A stretch of 64,000 bases of DNA from Allomuricauda sp. TMED12 (GTDB lineage: Bacteria > Bacteroidota > Bacteroidia > Flavobacteriales > Flavobacteriaceae): the NCBI GenBank assembly GCA_002167435.2, contig NHBR02000140.1, forward strand, positions 73,473 to 137,472. Direction: 5' to 3'. How positions within the stretch are numbered: position 1 is the first letter of the stretch; each line of letters begins with the position of its first letter. Below the pieces are notes generated by a model. That model was given only the letters and a program-made list of their open reading frames with translations. It did not search any database and was not told where the DNA came from. This document shows, piece by piece, positions 46,391 through 55,755 of this stretch. The position numbers and the translations under genes were made by a program.

Positions 46391-48174
46391 AGGTGCTTAT
46401 CCAAATTAGAAATTACTTCACTTGCCTTTTCATAATCCTGTTGCATCTGAACATTGGAAAATGGACTATAGCGTGCCATTTCGCAACTGGTCAACAATCC
46501 AATAAACCCTTCAATATCAGAATTCTTCACACCCTTGTTGGAAAGTATATGGGTTATTTTATCCTTACTGAATTCAGATGTCTCAATGTGCAACTTGGCC
46601 TTTAAATAATTGTGCAGTCCTTTTTCGAGAGCAACATAAAAGGCTTCCTTGTTCCCCAGTTCGTTTTTTGCTGTAGATAGATATTTCCGAGCCAGTTTGT
46701 TGGCCTGTCTTATTTTGTTTCCAGCCACATCGCTAGCAATAGCCTCTCTTTTTTTGAAAATCAAAATCGCTATTGGAATCAGTAAAAGGGGGGCAAGCAG
46801 TAGAATAAAAAAGAGTCTTGATCCAAAAAAACGATTAACACCAATAGGGCTCAGATTTGGGTTTATATTAATAAAATGAAATTGCTCACCTGTCGGCACT
46901 ACTAATTGTTTGCTGGCCGAGGGGCTTACATTATTGTCCGAGTTACCCGAAGGTCCCTCTATTACCTCAATATTGATTTCTTCTGAATTTATGGTTTCAT
47001 ATTTACCTGTACTAGGATTGAAATAGCTAAAGGAGATACTTGGAATGGGGTATTTACCCCTAAAAGAGGGTACAATAGTATAATTGTTGGCTACTTTTCC
47101 TTCCATGCCGGTACTGTATGTACTGATATCTTCATCATATTCTGGGTCATACACTTCCAATGAGCTTGGAAGTTCCGGTTCTGGAAGTTGGAATAGCTTT
47201 AAGTTCCCTTTTCCGGAGACTTCAACTTTGGCTTGGAGTGATTCTGAAGCATTCAATTGTGTTTTACTGGTTGTCACGGAAAAGTCAAAATCCCCAACTG
47301 CTCCACTAAAGTCTCCCGGTTTTCCTGCTTCGGGCAATGGTTTTACATTAATGGTTCTGCTACCTGCCGAAACCGTTTTACTAGTTTGGGTATAAATCCG
47401 ACCACCAAAGAAGTCTCTTCGGTTTGTGGGGACATCAACAAAAATTTCTAGGGAAAGCGGCTCAATATTTAATTGTCCTGATTTCTGCGGATATAGCACC
47501 ACTCTTTTTAAGATTACATAGCGGTATGGTTTTCCCTGATAAGTTCCATTTTGCGCAGTGTGTTTTGTAACGGGAATGTCTTGGCTCCAAAAATTGTTAT
47601 ACGTTGGATTGTCCAGCGGGCGATAGTTGGTTACGCTTATGTTTGGACTGACGTATAGTTTATAGATAACGGTAACAGCTTCATTGAGATATGGGTTTCC
47701 TTTGGAAACCTCGGCAACCAAATGAAGACTTTCATCGGCGACATCATCCACCGTTTTTTGAGAATTGGGTTTGTCGACCGCAGCGGTTACTTCAACCTTT
47801 TTAGGTGTTGTTTTATAGGTTTGCCCACCAATCTCTATAGTGGCCTGGTTTATGGTAAAATTACCTCTGGCGGTGGGCACCAAAATATAAGTGTAGGTTT
47901 TGGAAAAGCTACGCTTACCATTTACCCAAGAGGAACTTATAGACTGAGAGGGTCCCATAACCACTTTGAAACCTTCAAACTGGGGTGGCTTAAAGTTGTC
48001 ACCATCTTTGTTCATGGTAAAATCCACGCGAAGACGTTCGTTTAGCCCCAATTCCTCTTTGCTCAAGTTCATGGTAAACGTAATTTCTTCGGCATCGTCT
48101 TGGGCATACGAATGTAGTCCTGTTAAAAGGAACATTCCCAAAATAAATAATATGTTGCCCTTCAACACTTTCAT
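46387..48174 (-). CDS. batD: BatD-family protein
   Basis: A 595-residue protein with signal peptide, several beta-rich domains in the periplasmic part (starting ITFTMNLSKEELGLNERLRVDFTM), a membrane helix near residue 450-470 (LFFILLLAPLLLIPIAILIF) and a cytoplasmic helical tail. This is the oxygen-tolerance (BatD) architecture. The start shares a base with the batC stop (TAATG) and the stop overlaps batE. Function in stress or aerotolerance is known only from Bacteroides genetics. Confidence 0.88.
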   Translation of the reverse strand: MKVLKGNILFILGMFLLTGLHSYAQDDAEEITFTMNLSKEELGLNERLRVDFTMNKDGDNFKPPQFEGFKVVMGPSQSISSSWVNGKRSFSKTYTYILVPTARGNFTINQATIEIGGQTYKTTPKKVEVTAAVDKPNSQKTVDDVADESLHLVAEVSKGNPYLNEAVTVIYKLYVSPNISVTNYRPLDNPTYNNFWSQDIPVTKHTAQNGTYQGKPYRYVILKRVVLYPQKSGQLNIEPLSLEIFVDVPTNRRDFFGGRIYTQTSKTVSAGSRTINVKPLPEAGKPGDFSGAVGDFDFSVTTSKTQLNASESLQAKVEVSGKGNLKLFQLPEPELPSSLEVYDPEYDEDISTYSTGMEGKVANNYTIVPSFRGKYPIPSISFSYFNPSTGKYETINSEEINIEVIEGPSGNSDNNVSPSASKQLVVPTGEQFHFININPNLSPIGVNRFFGSRLFFILLLAPLLLIPIAILIFKKREAIASDVAGNKIRQANKLARKYLSTAKNELGNKEAFYVALEKGLHNYLKAKLHIETSEFSKDKITHILSNKGVKNSDIEGFIGLLTSCEMARYSPFSNVQMQQDYEKASEVISNLDKHL

Positions 48175-49070
48175 TACCAGTCCTTTTCGTTTTTAATTTT
48201 TTTACCTCGAACTTTACGGGCCTCCATTTTTTCCTGTACTTTTTTCTCTTCGTTTTGCATGGCCTCTAGTAAATTCTGTATCTGTTGTTCAGAAAGTTGA
48301 TTAGGCTTGGGCTGTTGTTTTTGGTCTTGGGGTTGATCTCCTTCATTAGGTTTTTTCTCTTGTTCTTTCTTTTCATCCCCATCACCTTTTTGGTTTTCTT
48401 CAGGCTTATCTTCTCCATTTTCCCCTTGGTCTCCCTTGTCTTTATTTTCATCTTCTTTCTGCTCGCCTTCGTCCTTTTTCTCGTTGTCCCCTCCTTCGTT
48501 GTTCTGGTCCTGATTTTTATCCTTATCCTCGTTTTCCTGGTCTTTTTTGTCTTGGTTGTCCTTGTTTTGGTCGTTCTTTTGCTCGTCCTGTTGTTTTTCC
48601 AACATCTTTTTGGCCAAAGCAAGATTATAACGGGTTTCGTCGTCGTTAGGGTTACTGCGGAGTGCTTGTTTATAAGCTTCTACAGCTTTTTCATATTCTT
48701 TGTTTTTCATAAACACATTGCCCATGTTATGAAAAGCCTTGTGTTTTTCACCTTTTTCTTCGGCAGCAGCTTCTGCTTGCTTGTACCTTCCAAAGGCTTC
48801 TCCAAAACTTCCCCTGTTGTAGTAGGCATTGCCCAAATTGAATCTAGCTGCCGCATTTTTGTTGCTTTTGGAAATGGCCCTTCTGTAATCTGCCTCAGCT
48901 GTAACAAAATCGTTGGCGGTAAGTTGCTCGTTGGCCTCATAGGTAAGATTGGTGGAGGCCTGCAATGCTTTTTCCGCTTCTTTGTTCGCTTGTTCGGTTA
49001 GGTCGTCCTGCGCTTGGACAAGCCCGAAACATAGCAATAGTCCAAACATCAACTTTATCTTATGCATCAT
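48174..49070 (-). CDS. batC: BatC-like TPR protein with long charged tail
   Basis: A secreted or membrane-anchored protein of about 298 residues. Signal peptide ends near VQAQD; TPR units (AAARFNLGNAYYNRGSF, KAFHNMGNVFMKNKEYE, ETRYNLALAKKMLEKQ) follow at about 70-165; residues 170-275 are a low-complexity Lys/Asp/Glu/Gln/Asn run, probably disordered. The frame overlaps the 3' end of batB; ATG at 49070 or 49067 fits the signal peptide best, 49079 is also open. Confidence 0.85.
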   Translation of the reverse strand: MMHKIKLMFGLLLCFGLVQAQDDLTEQANKEAEKALQASTNLTYEANEQLTANDFVTAEADYRRAISKSNKNAAARFNLGNAYYNRGSFGEAFGRYKQAEAAAEEKGEKHKAFHNMGNVFMKNKEYEKAVEAYKQALRSNPNDDETRYNLALAKKMLEKQQDEQKNDQNKDNQDKKDQENEDKDKNQDQNNEGGDNEKKDEGEQKEDENKDKGDQGENGEDKPEENQKGDGDEKKEQEKKPNEGDQPQDQKQQPKPNQLSEQQIQNLLEAMQNEEKKVQEKMEARKVRGKKIKNEKDW

Positions 49071-50106
49071 CGTGTTCATTAAAAAGATTCAGTTTTTTCA
49101 ACCATTGTGTTTTTCTATCCAAAACAAAGATGTCCAAAAATAGAAATAAAAAGCCCGCGGCAAGAAACCATTGAAATTGATCTTTGTACTCCGCAAATTG
49201 TTTGGCTTCAAATTCTGTTTTGTCCATTCGGTTCAATTCTTCTTTGATGTATTCCACGGCACTTTCCGTGTTGGAACCATCAATATAATCCCCATTGCCG
49301 CTGTTGGCAATCTCTGTCAATACGTTTTCATTCAATTTGGTGATGACTACTTCGCCTTGATTGTCCTTTTTTAAACTTTCCACAATTCCGTTACGTTTTA
49401 TGGGAATTGGAGCTCCTTTTGACTTGCCTACTCCTATGGTATAAATACGGATACCATTTTGAGTTGCTTTTTCAACGGAGTTGATGGTAGAACTCTCGGA
49501 GTGGTCTTCACCATCAGAAACAATAAATAGAACCCTATTGGTCTGTTGGGAATCATCGTAATAAGTGCTGGCTAAATCTATGGCAGCGTTTATTGCGGTT
49601 CCCTGTGATGAGAGCATGTCGGTGTTCATACTCTGCAGAAACATTTTGGCCGCGCCATAATCCGTGGTTATCGGTAATTGTGGATAGGCTTGCCCAGCGT
49701 ATGCGATTATTCCGATACGGTCACTTGCCAATTGGTTGATGATTTCCGAAACAATGCGTTTTGCTTTTTCCAAACGGTTGGGGGCAATATCTTCTGCCAA
49801 CATACTTTTGGAAACATCAATGGCAAAAACGATATCCACACCTTCACGTTTTACAGTTTCTAGTTTGGTCCCGATTTTAGGGTTTACCAATCCTAAAACC
49901 AGAAATACGAGTCCGGCCAATAGAAAGGTCAATTTAACTGTTGATTTAAAACTAGATCTGTTCGGGGCCAATCGCTTTAAAAGGGATGAATCGGCAAAAC
50001 GTTTCTGAGCCTTTTTTTTCCAGATTTGAAGAAAAAAGAAAGCTAGGGCCATAACGGGTATTATGGCCAAGAGGTAGAAATATATTTTTTCGTCAAACTG
50101 AATCAT
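49060..50106 (-). CDS. batB: VWA-domain protein BatB
   Basis: A 348-residue membrane protein with two N-terminal helices, a von Willebrand factor A domain and a C-terminal helix (FQWFLAAGFLFLFLDIFVL). The MIDAS metal site is intact in part: DVSKS in FAIDVSKSMLAEDIAP, with the later Thr and DGEDHS. It is followed by batC with overlapping frames and preceded by batA with a 3-bp gap. Aerotolerance role by family. Confidence 0.9.
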   Translation of the reverse strand: MIQFDEKIYFYLLAIIPVMALAFFFLQIWKKKAQKRFADSSLLKRLAPNRSSFKSTVKLTFLLAGLVFLVLGLVNPKIGTKLETVKREGVDIVFAIDVSKSMLAEDIAPNRLEKAKRIVSEIINQLASDRIGIIAYAGQAYPQLPITTDYGAAKMFLQSMNTDMLSSQGTAINAAIDLASTYYDDSQQTNRVLFIVSDGEDHSESSTINSVEKATQNGIRIYTIGVGKSKGAPIPIKRNGIVESLKKDNQGEVVITKLNENVLTEIANSGNGDYIDGSNTESAVEYIKEELNRMDKTEFEAKQFAEYKDQFQWFLAAGFLFLFLDIFVLDRKTQWLKKLNLFNEHDDA

Positions 50107-50109
50107 TCG

Positions 50110-51108
50110 CTAAATAAAACTTTTAAATATGGAATTTCGCAATCCCCATTCCAACAGCAATAAAATTCCGGCCAAAAAAATCAACGGCCTAAATTTTTCC
50201 TCGTACTTGTAATATTTGAATTCCTCTATTTCTGTTTTTTCCAATTTGTTGATCTCATCATAAATCTCTTCCAAGGATTCATTGTCGGTAGCACGGAAAT
50301 ATTTCCCTCCGGTTACCTCAGCAATTTCTTCCAGCAATTCTTCATCAATCTCCACTTGTCGCATGCCGTATCTGAAAGAGCCATCCCTGTTATAGGCGAT
50401 GGGAGATAATGCATTTCCGTTGGTGCCCAAGCCAATAGTGTATGTTTTTATTCCAAACTCTACGGCAAGGTCGGCAGCGGTTCTAGGTTCAATAAAGCCA
50501 GAATTATTGACACCGTCCGTTAAAAGAATGATAACTTTACTTACCGCTTTGCTTTCTTTTAAGCGGTTTACCGATGTGGCCAAGCCCATTCCAATGGCCG
50601 TACCATCTTCCAGTTCACCATATGTGATTTCTTCCAAAGCTCTCAAAACAATGGTCTTGTCACTTGTTATAGGTGTCTTGGTATAGCTTTCCCCGGCATA
50701 ACCGACCAATCCAATACGGTCATTGGGTCGTTCTTCTATGAAATTTGCTGCCACGTCCTTAAGAGCTGACAAGCGATTGGGCTTCAGGTCACGTGCCAGC
50801 ATACTGGACGAAACGTCGATGGCCATTACAATATCGATACCCTTCGTGGTTTTGGTCCTAGTGGATATATCCTCTGTTTGTGGTCGTGCCAAAGCTGTTA
50901 TGATTGCAGCCAGGGCCAACAATCGAATACCGAAAAGAACAGGTTTAAGTTTTGATGCCCAACTAGTAACCGTGAATCCTTTGATACTTGAAATACGTAA
51001 AGACGCCATTTCATTTTTCCGTTTGAAAAAATACCATAGCAAAGCCAATGGCAGCAAAAGGAGCAGCCAGAAAAATTCAGGATTTGCAAATTCTATATTC
51101 TCAAACAT
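50110..51108 (-). CDS. batA: VWA-domain protein BatA
   Basis: A 332-residue membrane protein of the same plan as BatB: helices at residues about 10-30 and 60-75, a VWA domain with the MIDAS motif DVSSS in MAIDVSSSMLARDLKP and LTDGVNNSG, and a final helix. It begins directly after the stop of the preceding BatD-like gene (51108/51109). Probably partners BatB. ATG start. Confidence 0.9.
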   Translation of the reverse strand: MFENIEFANPEFFWLLLLLPLALLWYFFKRKNEMASLRISSIKGFTVTSWASKLKPVLFGIRLLALAAIITALARPQTEDISTRTKTTKGIDIVMAIDVSSSMLARDLKPNRLSALKDVAANFIEERPNDRIGLVGYAGESYTKTPITSDKTIVLRALEEITYGELEDGTAIGMGLATSVNRLKESKAVSKVIILLTDGVNNSGFIEPRTAADLAVEFGIKTYTIGLGTNGNALSPIAYNRDGSFRYGMRQVEIDEELLEEIAEVTGGKYFRATDNESLEEIYDEINKLEKTEIEEFKYYKYEEKFRPLIFLAGILLLLEWGLRNSIFKSFI

Positions 51109-52770
51109 CTATGCTTGTGTTTTTACGTCTAAACTGTTCAAAATTCGGTCTACGATCTGCTCCGCATATTCATCGCCTTCTTCCCAGGTAATCACCACTT
51201 GTTGGATAAAACCTTTTCCACCAAAAGAAAGAATACTGTACTTTGCTTTTTTGGAATCGCCATTAGGTCTTTCCAAAGTTCCAGTACCAAAGGTTTTCAT
51301 TCCCTTTACCCCAGATTGGGTGACGAACTCCTCTTGTTTGGTGATGATATTTTTCAGTCCCAATTGTTCAAAATTGCTAAGGGTTGAACCAACTATAGCA
51401 TCAAATTGGGGCTCCTCTTTTTGTTCTTTAAAAGTGATGGAACTGGTACTTACTGAAAATATCCCCACATAACTTCCATATGAGAAAGCCTGAAGCTCTT
51501 TGATCAATTCTTTGGTTTCCTTGGGAAGCTCCACATTTTGGCGTACCAAAACATCGGGTGTTTCCAATATAATGGGAGGGAAACCATAGGAGCTTGCTAC
51601 CCATTCGCCTTCCAAAAGTTCTTTTGTGGGGTAACCGAATACGGTGTCCCTAACTTGCTTAAAACCAAAGTAGGCTACAGAAAACACACTGCTCAAAACA
51701 ATGATTCCTGCAAAAATTGCAGCAGCCAAGTAAATTCTTTTTCGTTGTTTTTTCTTTGCCAGCTCTTCCAAGTATTCTTCATCTAGCAATAAATCCTCCT
51801 CGGTAGGTTCGGGCAAGGCCTCATGGGTTTTGGTCACAATTTGTTCAACGACCATTCTATCATGCTCCGCAATGGATGTGGCCGGTTTAGATTTGGCAAA
51901 CTTTACCAAATCCGCGGTCTGTAATATTTTTTGAAATTGTTGCAGCGTATCATCATCTAAATTGAGCTCCCCGGCATCCCTTAACATTTCCAGTTTTGTG
52001 ATGAGTTCGGATGTAGTACTTTCCATTGCCGAAACGTGCACGTCTTCTTCTAGATAAGAACGAACTATACTGGTAAGTTCCGAGTAATATTGCTTGTACT
52101 CGTCTTGGATGAGGTACTTGGAATTCTCCAACTTTTTAAGCTCCATAAGAGCCCGGTCATACGGCGGTAGCAAGGCCACTTTCTCTTCCTCGGTTAAAGG
52201 TTTTTTCCTTAAAAAGAACCAATAGACCAATCCTCCGATCACAATCAATCCTAAAAGAATCCAGAGTACGGTTAACCACATATCTGCTGTACTTCGCTCT
52301 ACCTCAATCAAGGGTTTGATATCGTACATCTTCTGTTTGGTAGTATCCACAACCACATCGGCAACCTTCACTTGAAAAGAATCTGTAAAAAAAGGTTGCT
52401 CGTTTATTGCTATTCGCTGTGGTGGAATGGTGTACGCCCCACTATCAAATTGCGTTAGGGAATATATTTTTTGGAGAATGACCTTGTCATTATTTTTGAG
52501 GGTATCAGCCATAATGGCCTCTACAGTTTCCAGTGGGGAAAAGGTTTGTCCTTCGGGAAAGAAAACTACATCGGTAGAGTCTGCCTCGACCGTTATTTTG
52601 TATTGGATTTGCTCCCCAATTTTGATGGCCAAAGTATCCACTTCGGCATCTACCTTGGGTCCAGTTTGCGAAAAACCAACCGTTGGCAATAGAAATAAAA
52701 ACAATAAAGCCCCCCATACAGTTTGGAGTCTTATCTTGTTTCTTATTTTATGTAAACCTTCAATTAGCAT
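51109..52770 (-). CDS. BatD-like membrane protein of the bat operon
   Basis: A 553-residue protein between the DUF58 gene and batA. It has an N-terminal signal, a beta-rich periplasmic part (residues about 40-150, VDTLAIKIGEQIQYKITVEA), a helix at about 165-187 (LTVLWILLGLIVIGGLVYWF), a charged cytoplasmic stretch, a second helix at about 325-345 and a C-terminal region. The beginning resembles BatD, but the whole does not match batD of the same operon. Starts TAATG-coupled to DUF58. Role unknown beyond the operon. Confidence 0.75.
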   Translation of the reverse strand: MLIEGLHKIRNKIRLQTVWGALLFLFLLPTVGFSQTGPKVDAEVDTLAIKIGEQIQYKITVEADSTDVVFFPEGQTFSPLETVEAIMADTLKNNDKVILQKIYSLTQFDSGAYTIPPQRIAINEQPFFTDSFQVKVADVVVDTTKQKMYDIKPLIEVERSTADMWLTVLWILLGLIVIGGLVYWFFLRKKPLTEEEKVALLPPYDRALMELKKLENSKYLIQDEYKQYYSELTSIVRSYLEEDVHVSAMESTTSELITKLEMLRDAGELNLDDDTLQQFQKILQTADLVKFAKSKPATSIAEHDRMVVEQIVTKTHEALPEPTEEDLLLDEEYLEELAKKKQRKRIYLAAAIFAGIIVLSSVFSVAYFGFKQVRDTVFGYPTKELLEGEWVASSYGFPPIILETPDVLVRQNVELPKETKELIKELQAFSYGSYVGIFSVSTSSITFKEQKEEPQFDAIVGSTLSNFEQLGLKNIITKQEEFVTQSGVKGMKTFGTGTLERPNGDSKKAKYSILSFGGKGFIQQVVITWEEGDEYAEQIVDRILNSLDVKTQA

Positions 52771-53636
52771 TATCCTCTTCGTTTAAAATACCCCAATAGT
52801 TTTTTCACATAGCTTTCATCCGCTCTACAATTGATCACTCCGCACCCTGATTTGTTAAAGGCATTTGTGAAATAGGCCACTTTGTTTTTATAATGTTGTC
52901 CGTAGGCGAACCTCACCTGTTTGGATTGGGTGTTCACCAACTGAATTTCCCCTGTTTCGGCATCTTGCATTTGCACCATGCCCAGGTTTGGGATGGTTTC
53001 TTCACGTTCGTCATAAACACGGATACCAGTTACATCGTGTTTGTTACCAACAATGCGAAGGGTGTTATCGTAATCATCAGCGATAAAATCCGAAAGCACA
53101 AAAACAATAGCCTTTTTCTTCATTACGTTGGTAAGGAACTTTAAAGCTTCTGCAAGATTTGTTTCGCTACTTTTTGGATGGAATTCCAACAACTCCCTGA
53201 TGATTCTCAGTACGTGGCTTTTTCCTTTTTTAGGGGGGATAAAAAGTTCTACCTCATCAGAGAAAAGTATTAGCCCTACTTTATCGTTATTCTGGAGCGC
53301 AGAAAAGGCAAGTGTGGCCGATATTTCGGTGATGATTTCTTTTTTGAACTGGTTGGACGTGCCGAAAAGTTCCGACCCACTCACATCCACCATCAGCATC
53401 ATGGTGAGTTCGCGTTCTTCTTCAAAAACCTTTACGTAAGGTTCGTTGTAGCGTGCAGTAACGTTCCAGTCAATACTTCGTACATCATCCCCAAACTGAT
53501 ACTGGCGTACTTCGCTAAATGTCATCCCCCGACCTTTGAACGTAGAATGGTATTCCCCACCAAAAATATGGTCGGAAAGACGTCGGGTCTTTATTTCAAT
53601 TTTGCGTACTTTTTTTAGTAGTTCCTTTGTATCCAT
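52770..53636 (-). CDS. DUF58 domain protein of the bat operon
   Basis: A cytoplasmic VWA-like protein of 288 residues; HSTFKGRGMTFSEVRQYQFGDDVRSIDWNVTAR is the DUF58 signature, followed by MLMVDVSGSELFG as the metal-site strand. ATG at 53636 is preferred to a TTG three codons upstream. It lies between a MoxR ATPase and the VWA proteins, the usual MoxR-DUF58-VWA order in which the ATPase is thought to act as chaperone. Confidence 0.92.
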   Translation of the reverse strand: MDTKELLKKVRKIEIKTRRLSDHIFGGEYHSTFKGRGMTFSEVRQYQFGDDVRSIDWNVTARYNEPYVKVFEEERELTMMLMVDVSGSELFGTSNQFKKEIITEISATLAFSALQNNDKVGLILFSDEVELFIPPKKGKSHVLRIIRELLEFHPKSSETNLAEALKFLTNVMKKKAIVFVLSDFIADDYDNTLRIVGNKHDVTGIRVYDEREETIPNLGMVQMQDAETGEIQLVNTQSKQVRFAYGQHYKNKVAYFTNAFNKSGCGVINCRADESYVKKLLGYFKRRG

Positions 53637-53707
53637 TTGGTTCAAAAAAATAGGTTTTCGGGTTGGTTAAAAGTATTGCTACTTATATTCCGATAAACAT
53701 TGAACCG

Positions 53708-54709
53708 CTAAGGCACCTCTACCTCGTTTACAATCTTGTTGATGATTTCTTCGGAAGTAATATTTTCTGCCTCGGCCTCGTAGGTGATTCCGATTCGGTG
53801 GCGTAACACATCGTGCACTACGGCTCTTACGTCTTCGGGAACCACATAACCTCTTCTCTTAATAAATGCGTAACACTTGGACGCTTTGGCCAAGTTGATA
53901 CTACCCCTTGGAGAAGCACCAAAACTGATAAGTGGCTTTAAGCTTTCCAAATTGTATTTTTCTGGGTAACGCGTAGCAAAAATGAGATCGAGTATATATT
54001 TTTCGATTTTTTCGTCCATGTAAACTTCACCAACTGTAGCTTGTGCTCTTAAAATTTGCTCCAAGGATACTACAGGCTTTATAGGCTCGGTTTCACCTTT
54101 AAGGTTTTGTCGGATGATGAGTTGCTCCTCGTTCAATTTTGGATAGTCAATCACGGTTTTCAGCATAAACCTGTCCACCTGTGCTTCAGGAAGTGGGTAA
54201 GTACCTTCTTGTTCTACAGGGTTTTGTGTGGCCATTACCAAAAAAGGGGCATCCAATATAAATGTTTCGTCACCAATGGTTACCTGCTTTTCCTGCATGG
54301 CCTCCAAAAGTGCTGATTGTACTTTTGCAGGAGCCCTGTTAATCTCATCAGCCAAAACAAAGTTGGCGAATATAGGCCCTTTTTTAATGGAGAAATCGTT
54401 CTCTTTTATATTGTAGATCAGTGTACCGATAACGTCGGCAGGTAAAAGATCGGGCGTAAACTGAATTCTGCTAAAACTTCCTTTTACCGCTTTGGCCAAA
54501 GTATTAATCGCCAATGTTTTTGCCAATCCGGGAACACCTTCGAGCAAAATATGGCCTTTTCCTAAAAGACCAATCAACAGACGTTCCACCATGTGGGTCT
54601 GCCCCACAATGGATTTGTTCATCTCAACCGTTAAAAGGTCAATAAAAGCGCTTTCCTGGGCGATTTTTTCATTCACAGCACTAATATCAATAGTAGTGTT
54701 TTCTTCCAT
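53708..54709 (-). CDS. MoxR-family AAA+ ATPase
   Basis: First gene of the bat operon, 333 residues. Walker A is GVPGLAKT, Walker B is FVLADEINRAPAKVQ, sensor 1 lies in FLVMATQNPVEQEGTYPLPEAQVDRF and the arginine finger region follows. MoxR ATPases are thought to help assemble or insert metals in partner VWA proteins; here DUF58, BatA and BatB follow. The 160-bp gap upstream separates it from the divergent aldo/keto reductase gene. ATG start. Confidence 0.94.
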   Translation of the reverse strand: MEENTTIDISAVNEKIAQESAFIDLLTVEMNKSIVGQTHMVERLLIGLLGKGHILLEGVPGLAKTLAINTLAKAVKGSFSRIQFTPDLLPADVIGTLIYNIKENDFSIKKGPIFANFVLADEINRAPAKVQSALLEAMQEKQVTIGDETFILDAPFLVMATQNPVEQEGTYPLPEAQVDRFMLKTVIDYPKLNEEQLIIRQNLKGETEPIKPVVSLEQILRAQATVGEVYMDEKIEKYILDLIFATRYPEKYNLESLKPLISFGASPRGSINLAKASKCYAFIKRRGYVVPEDVRAVVHDVLRHRIGITYEAEAENITSEEIINKIVNEVEVP

Positions 54710-54868
54710 TATATACTTTTATTGTTTGGTGTTAATGTCGGGGTTTTTACTAAGGTGTGCAAAATGAAAATTTATTTAAAACCTCGCTGTTAATTAATGG
54801 TTAAAAAAAACGCTAAACCCCTAGTTTTATGAAGGATTTAAGGGTTTAATTTTATACTTTCAGCACTT

Positions 54869-55741
54869 ATGAAACAGACGACGAATTTTTCCCGCATTAT
54901 ATCGGGAGCGATGACATGGGGAAGTTGGGGGGGAAAACTTTCCAAAAACAAAATGATAGATTTGATGCACCATGCCATTGAATGCGGGCTCACAACTTTT
55001 GACCATGCCGACATTTACGGAAGTTATTCGACCGAAATAGATTTTGGAGAGGCGTTCGGAGATAGTGGAATAAAAAGAGAGGATATCCAATTGATTACCA
55101 AATGTGGTATTCAAATGACTCGGGGCAGGGATAACCGAATCAATCATTACCAGTATGACAAGGACTATATCATCTGGTCCGCTGAAGAGTCTTTGAAAAA
55201 ATTGAAGACGGATTATTTGGACTTCTTTTTGATGCACAGACCAAGTCCGTTAATGGAACCCGAAGAGATGGCGGAAGCTGCACAGCAATTGTTGCAAAGC
55301 GGAAAAATAAAGCAGTTTGGGGTGTCGAATTTCACAACATCCCAAGTGGCCATGTTAGAGACAGCCATACCTGTTGAAGGAAATCAGGTCGAATTTTCTT
55401 TGACGCACCACAACCCAATGTATGATGGTACATTTGATGATTGTATCGCCAACAAGCGAATGGCCATGGCGTGGAGCCCGTTGGGATCATTTTTTAGGGA
55501 AAAGGATGAGCAGGTGACGCGCATAAAAGAGGCTATGGGCCCGTTGATGAAGAAGTATGATGCCGATGAGAGCCAGTTGCTATTGGCTTGGATCTTACAA
55601 CACCCTGCACATATACATCCAGTAATCGGGACAACAAACAAAAAAAGAATGGAATTGGCCGCAAAGGCCAGCAAAATAGAATTGGAACTTCAAGATTGGT
55701 TTACCCTTTTGGTGGCTGGTCAAGGACACGATGTTCCCTAG
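54869..55741 (+). CDS. Aldo/keto reductase
   Basis: NADPH-dependent reductase of 290 residues (YdhF-like subgroup). The catalytic tetrad is complete: Asp45 and Tyr50 in FDHADIYGSY, Lys78 in LITKCG and His123 in FLMHRPSP. The cofactor end IGTTNKKRMELAAKA is typical. The natural substrate cannot be read. It is 14 bp ahead of an SDR gene with which it is likely co-transcribed. ATG start. Confidence 0.93.
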   Translation: MKQTTNFSRIISGAMTWGSWGGKLSKNKMIDLMHHAIECGLTTFDHADIYGSYSTEIDFGEAFGDSGIKREDIQLITKCGIQMTRGRDNRINHYQYDKDYIIWSAEESLKKLKTDYLDFFLMHRPSPLMEPEEMAEAAQQLLQSGKIKQFGVSNFTTSQVAMLETAIPVEGNQVEFSLTHHNPMYDGTFDDCIANKRMAMAWSPLGSFFREKDEQVTRIKEAMGPLMKKYDADESQLLLAWILQHPAHIHPVIGTTNKKRMELAAKASKIELELQDWFTLLVAGQGHDVP

Positions 55742-55755
55742 AATAAAGATTATAA

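Noticed and set aside
48285-49001. Plus-strand 238-codon open frame rich in Phe, Leu and Val
   Set aside because: Antisense to the Lys/Asp/Glu-rich tail of batC; the hydrophobic composition is the mirror of the repetitive codons, and there is no promoter or family match.
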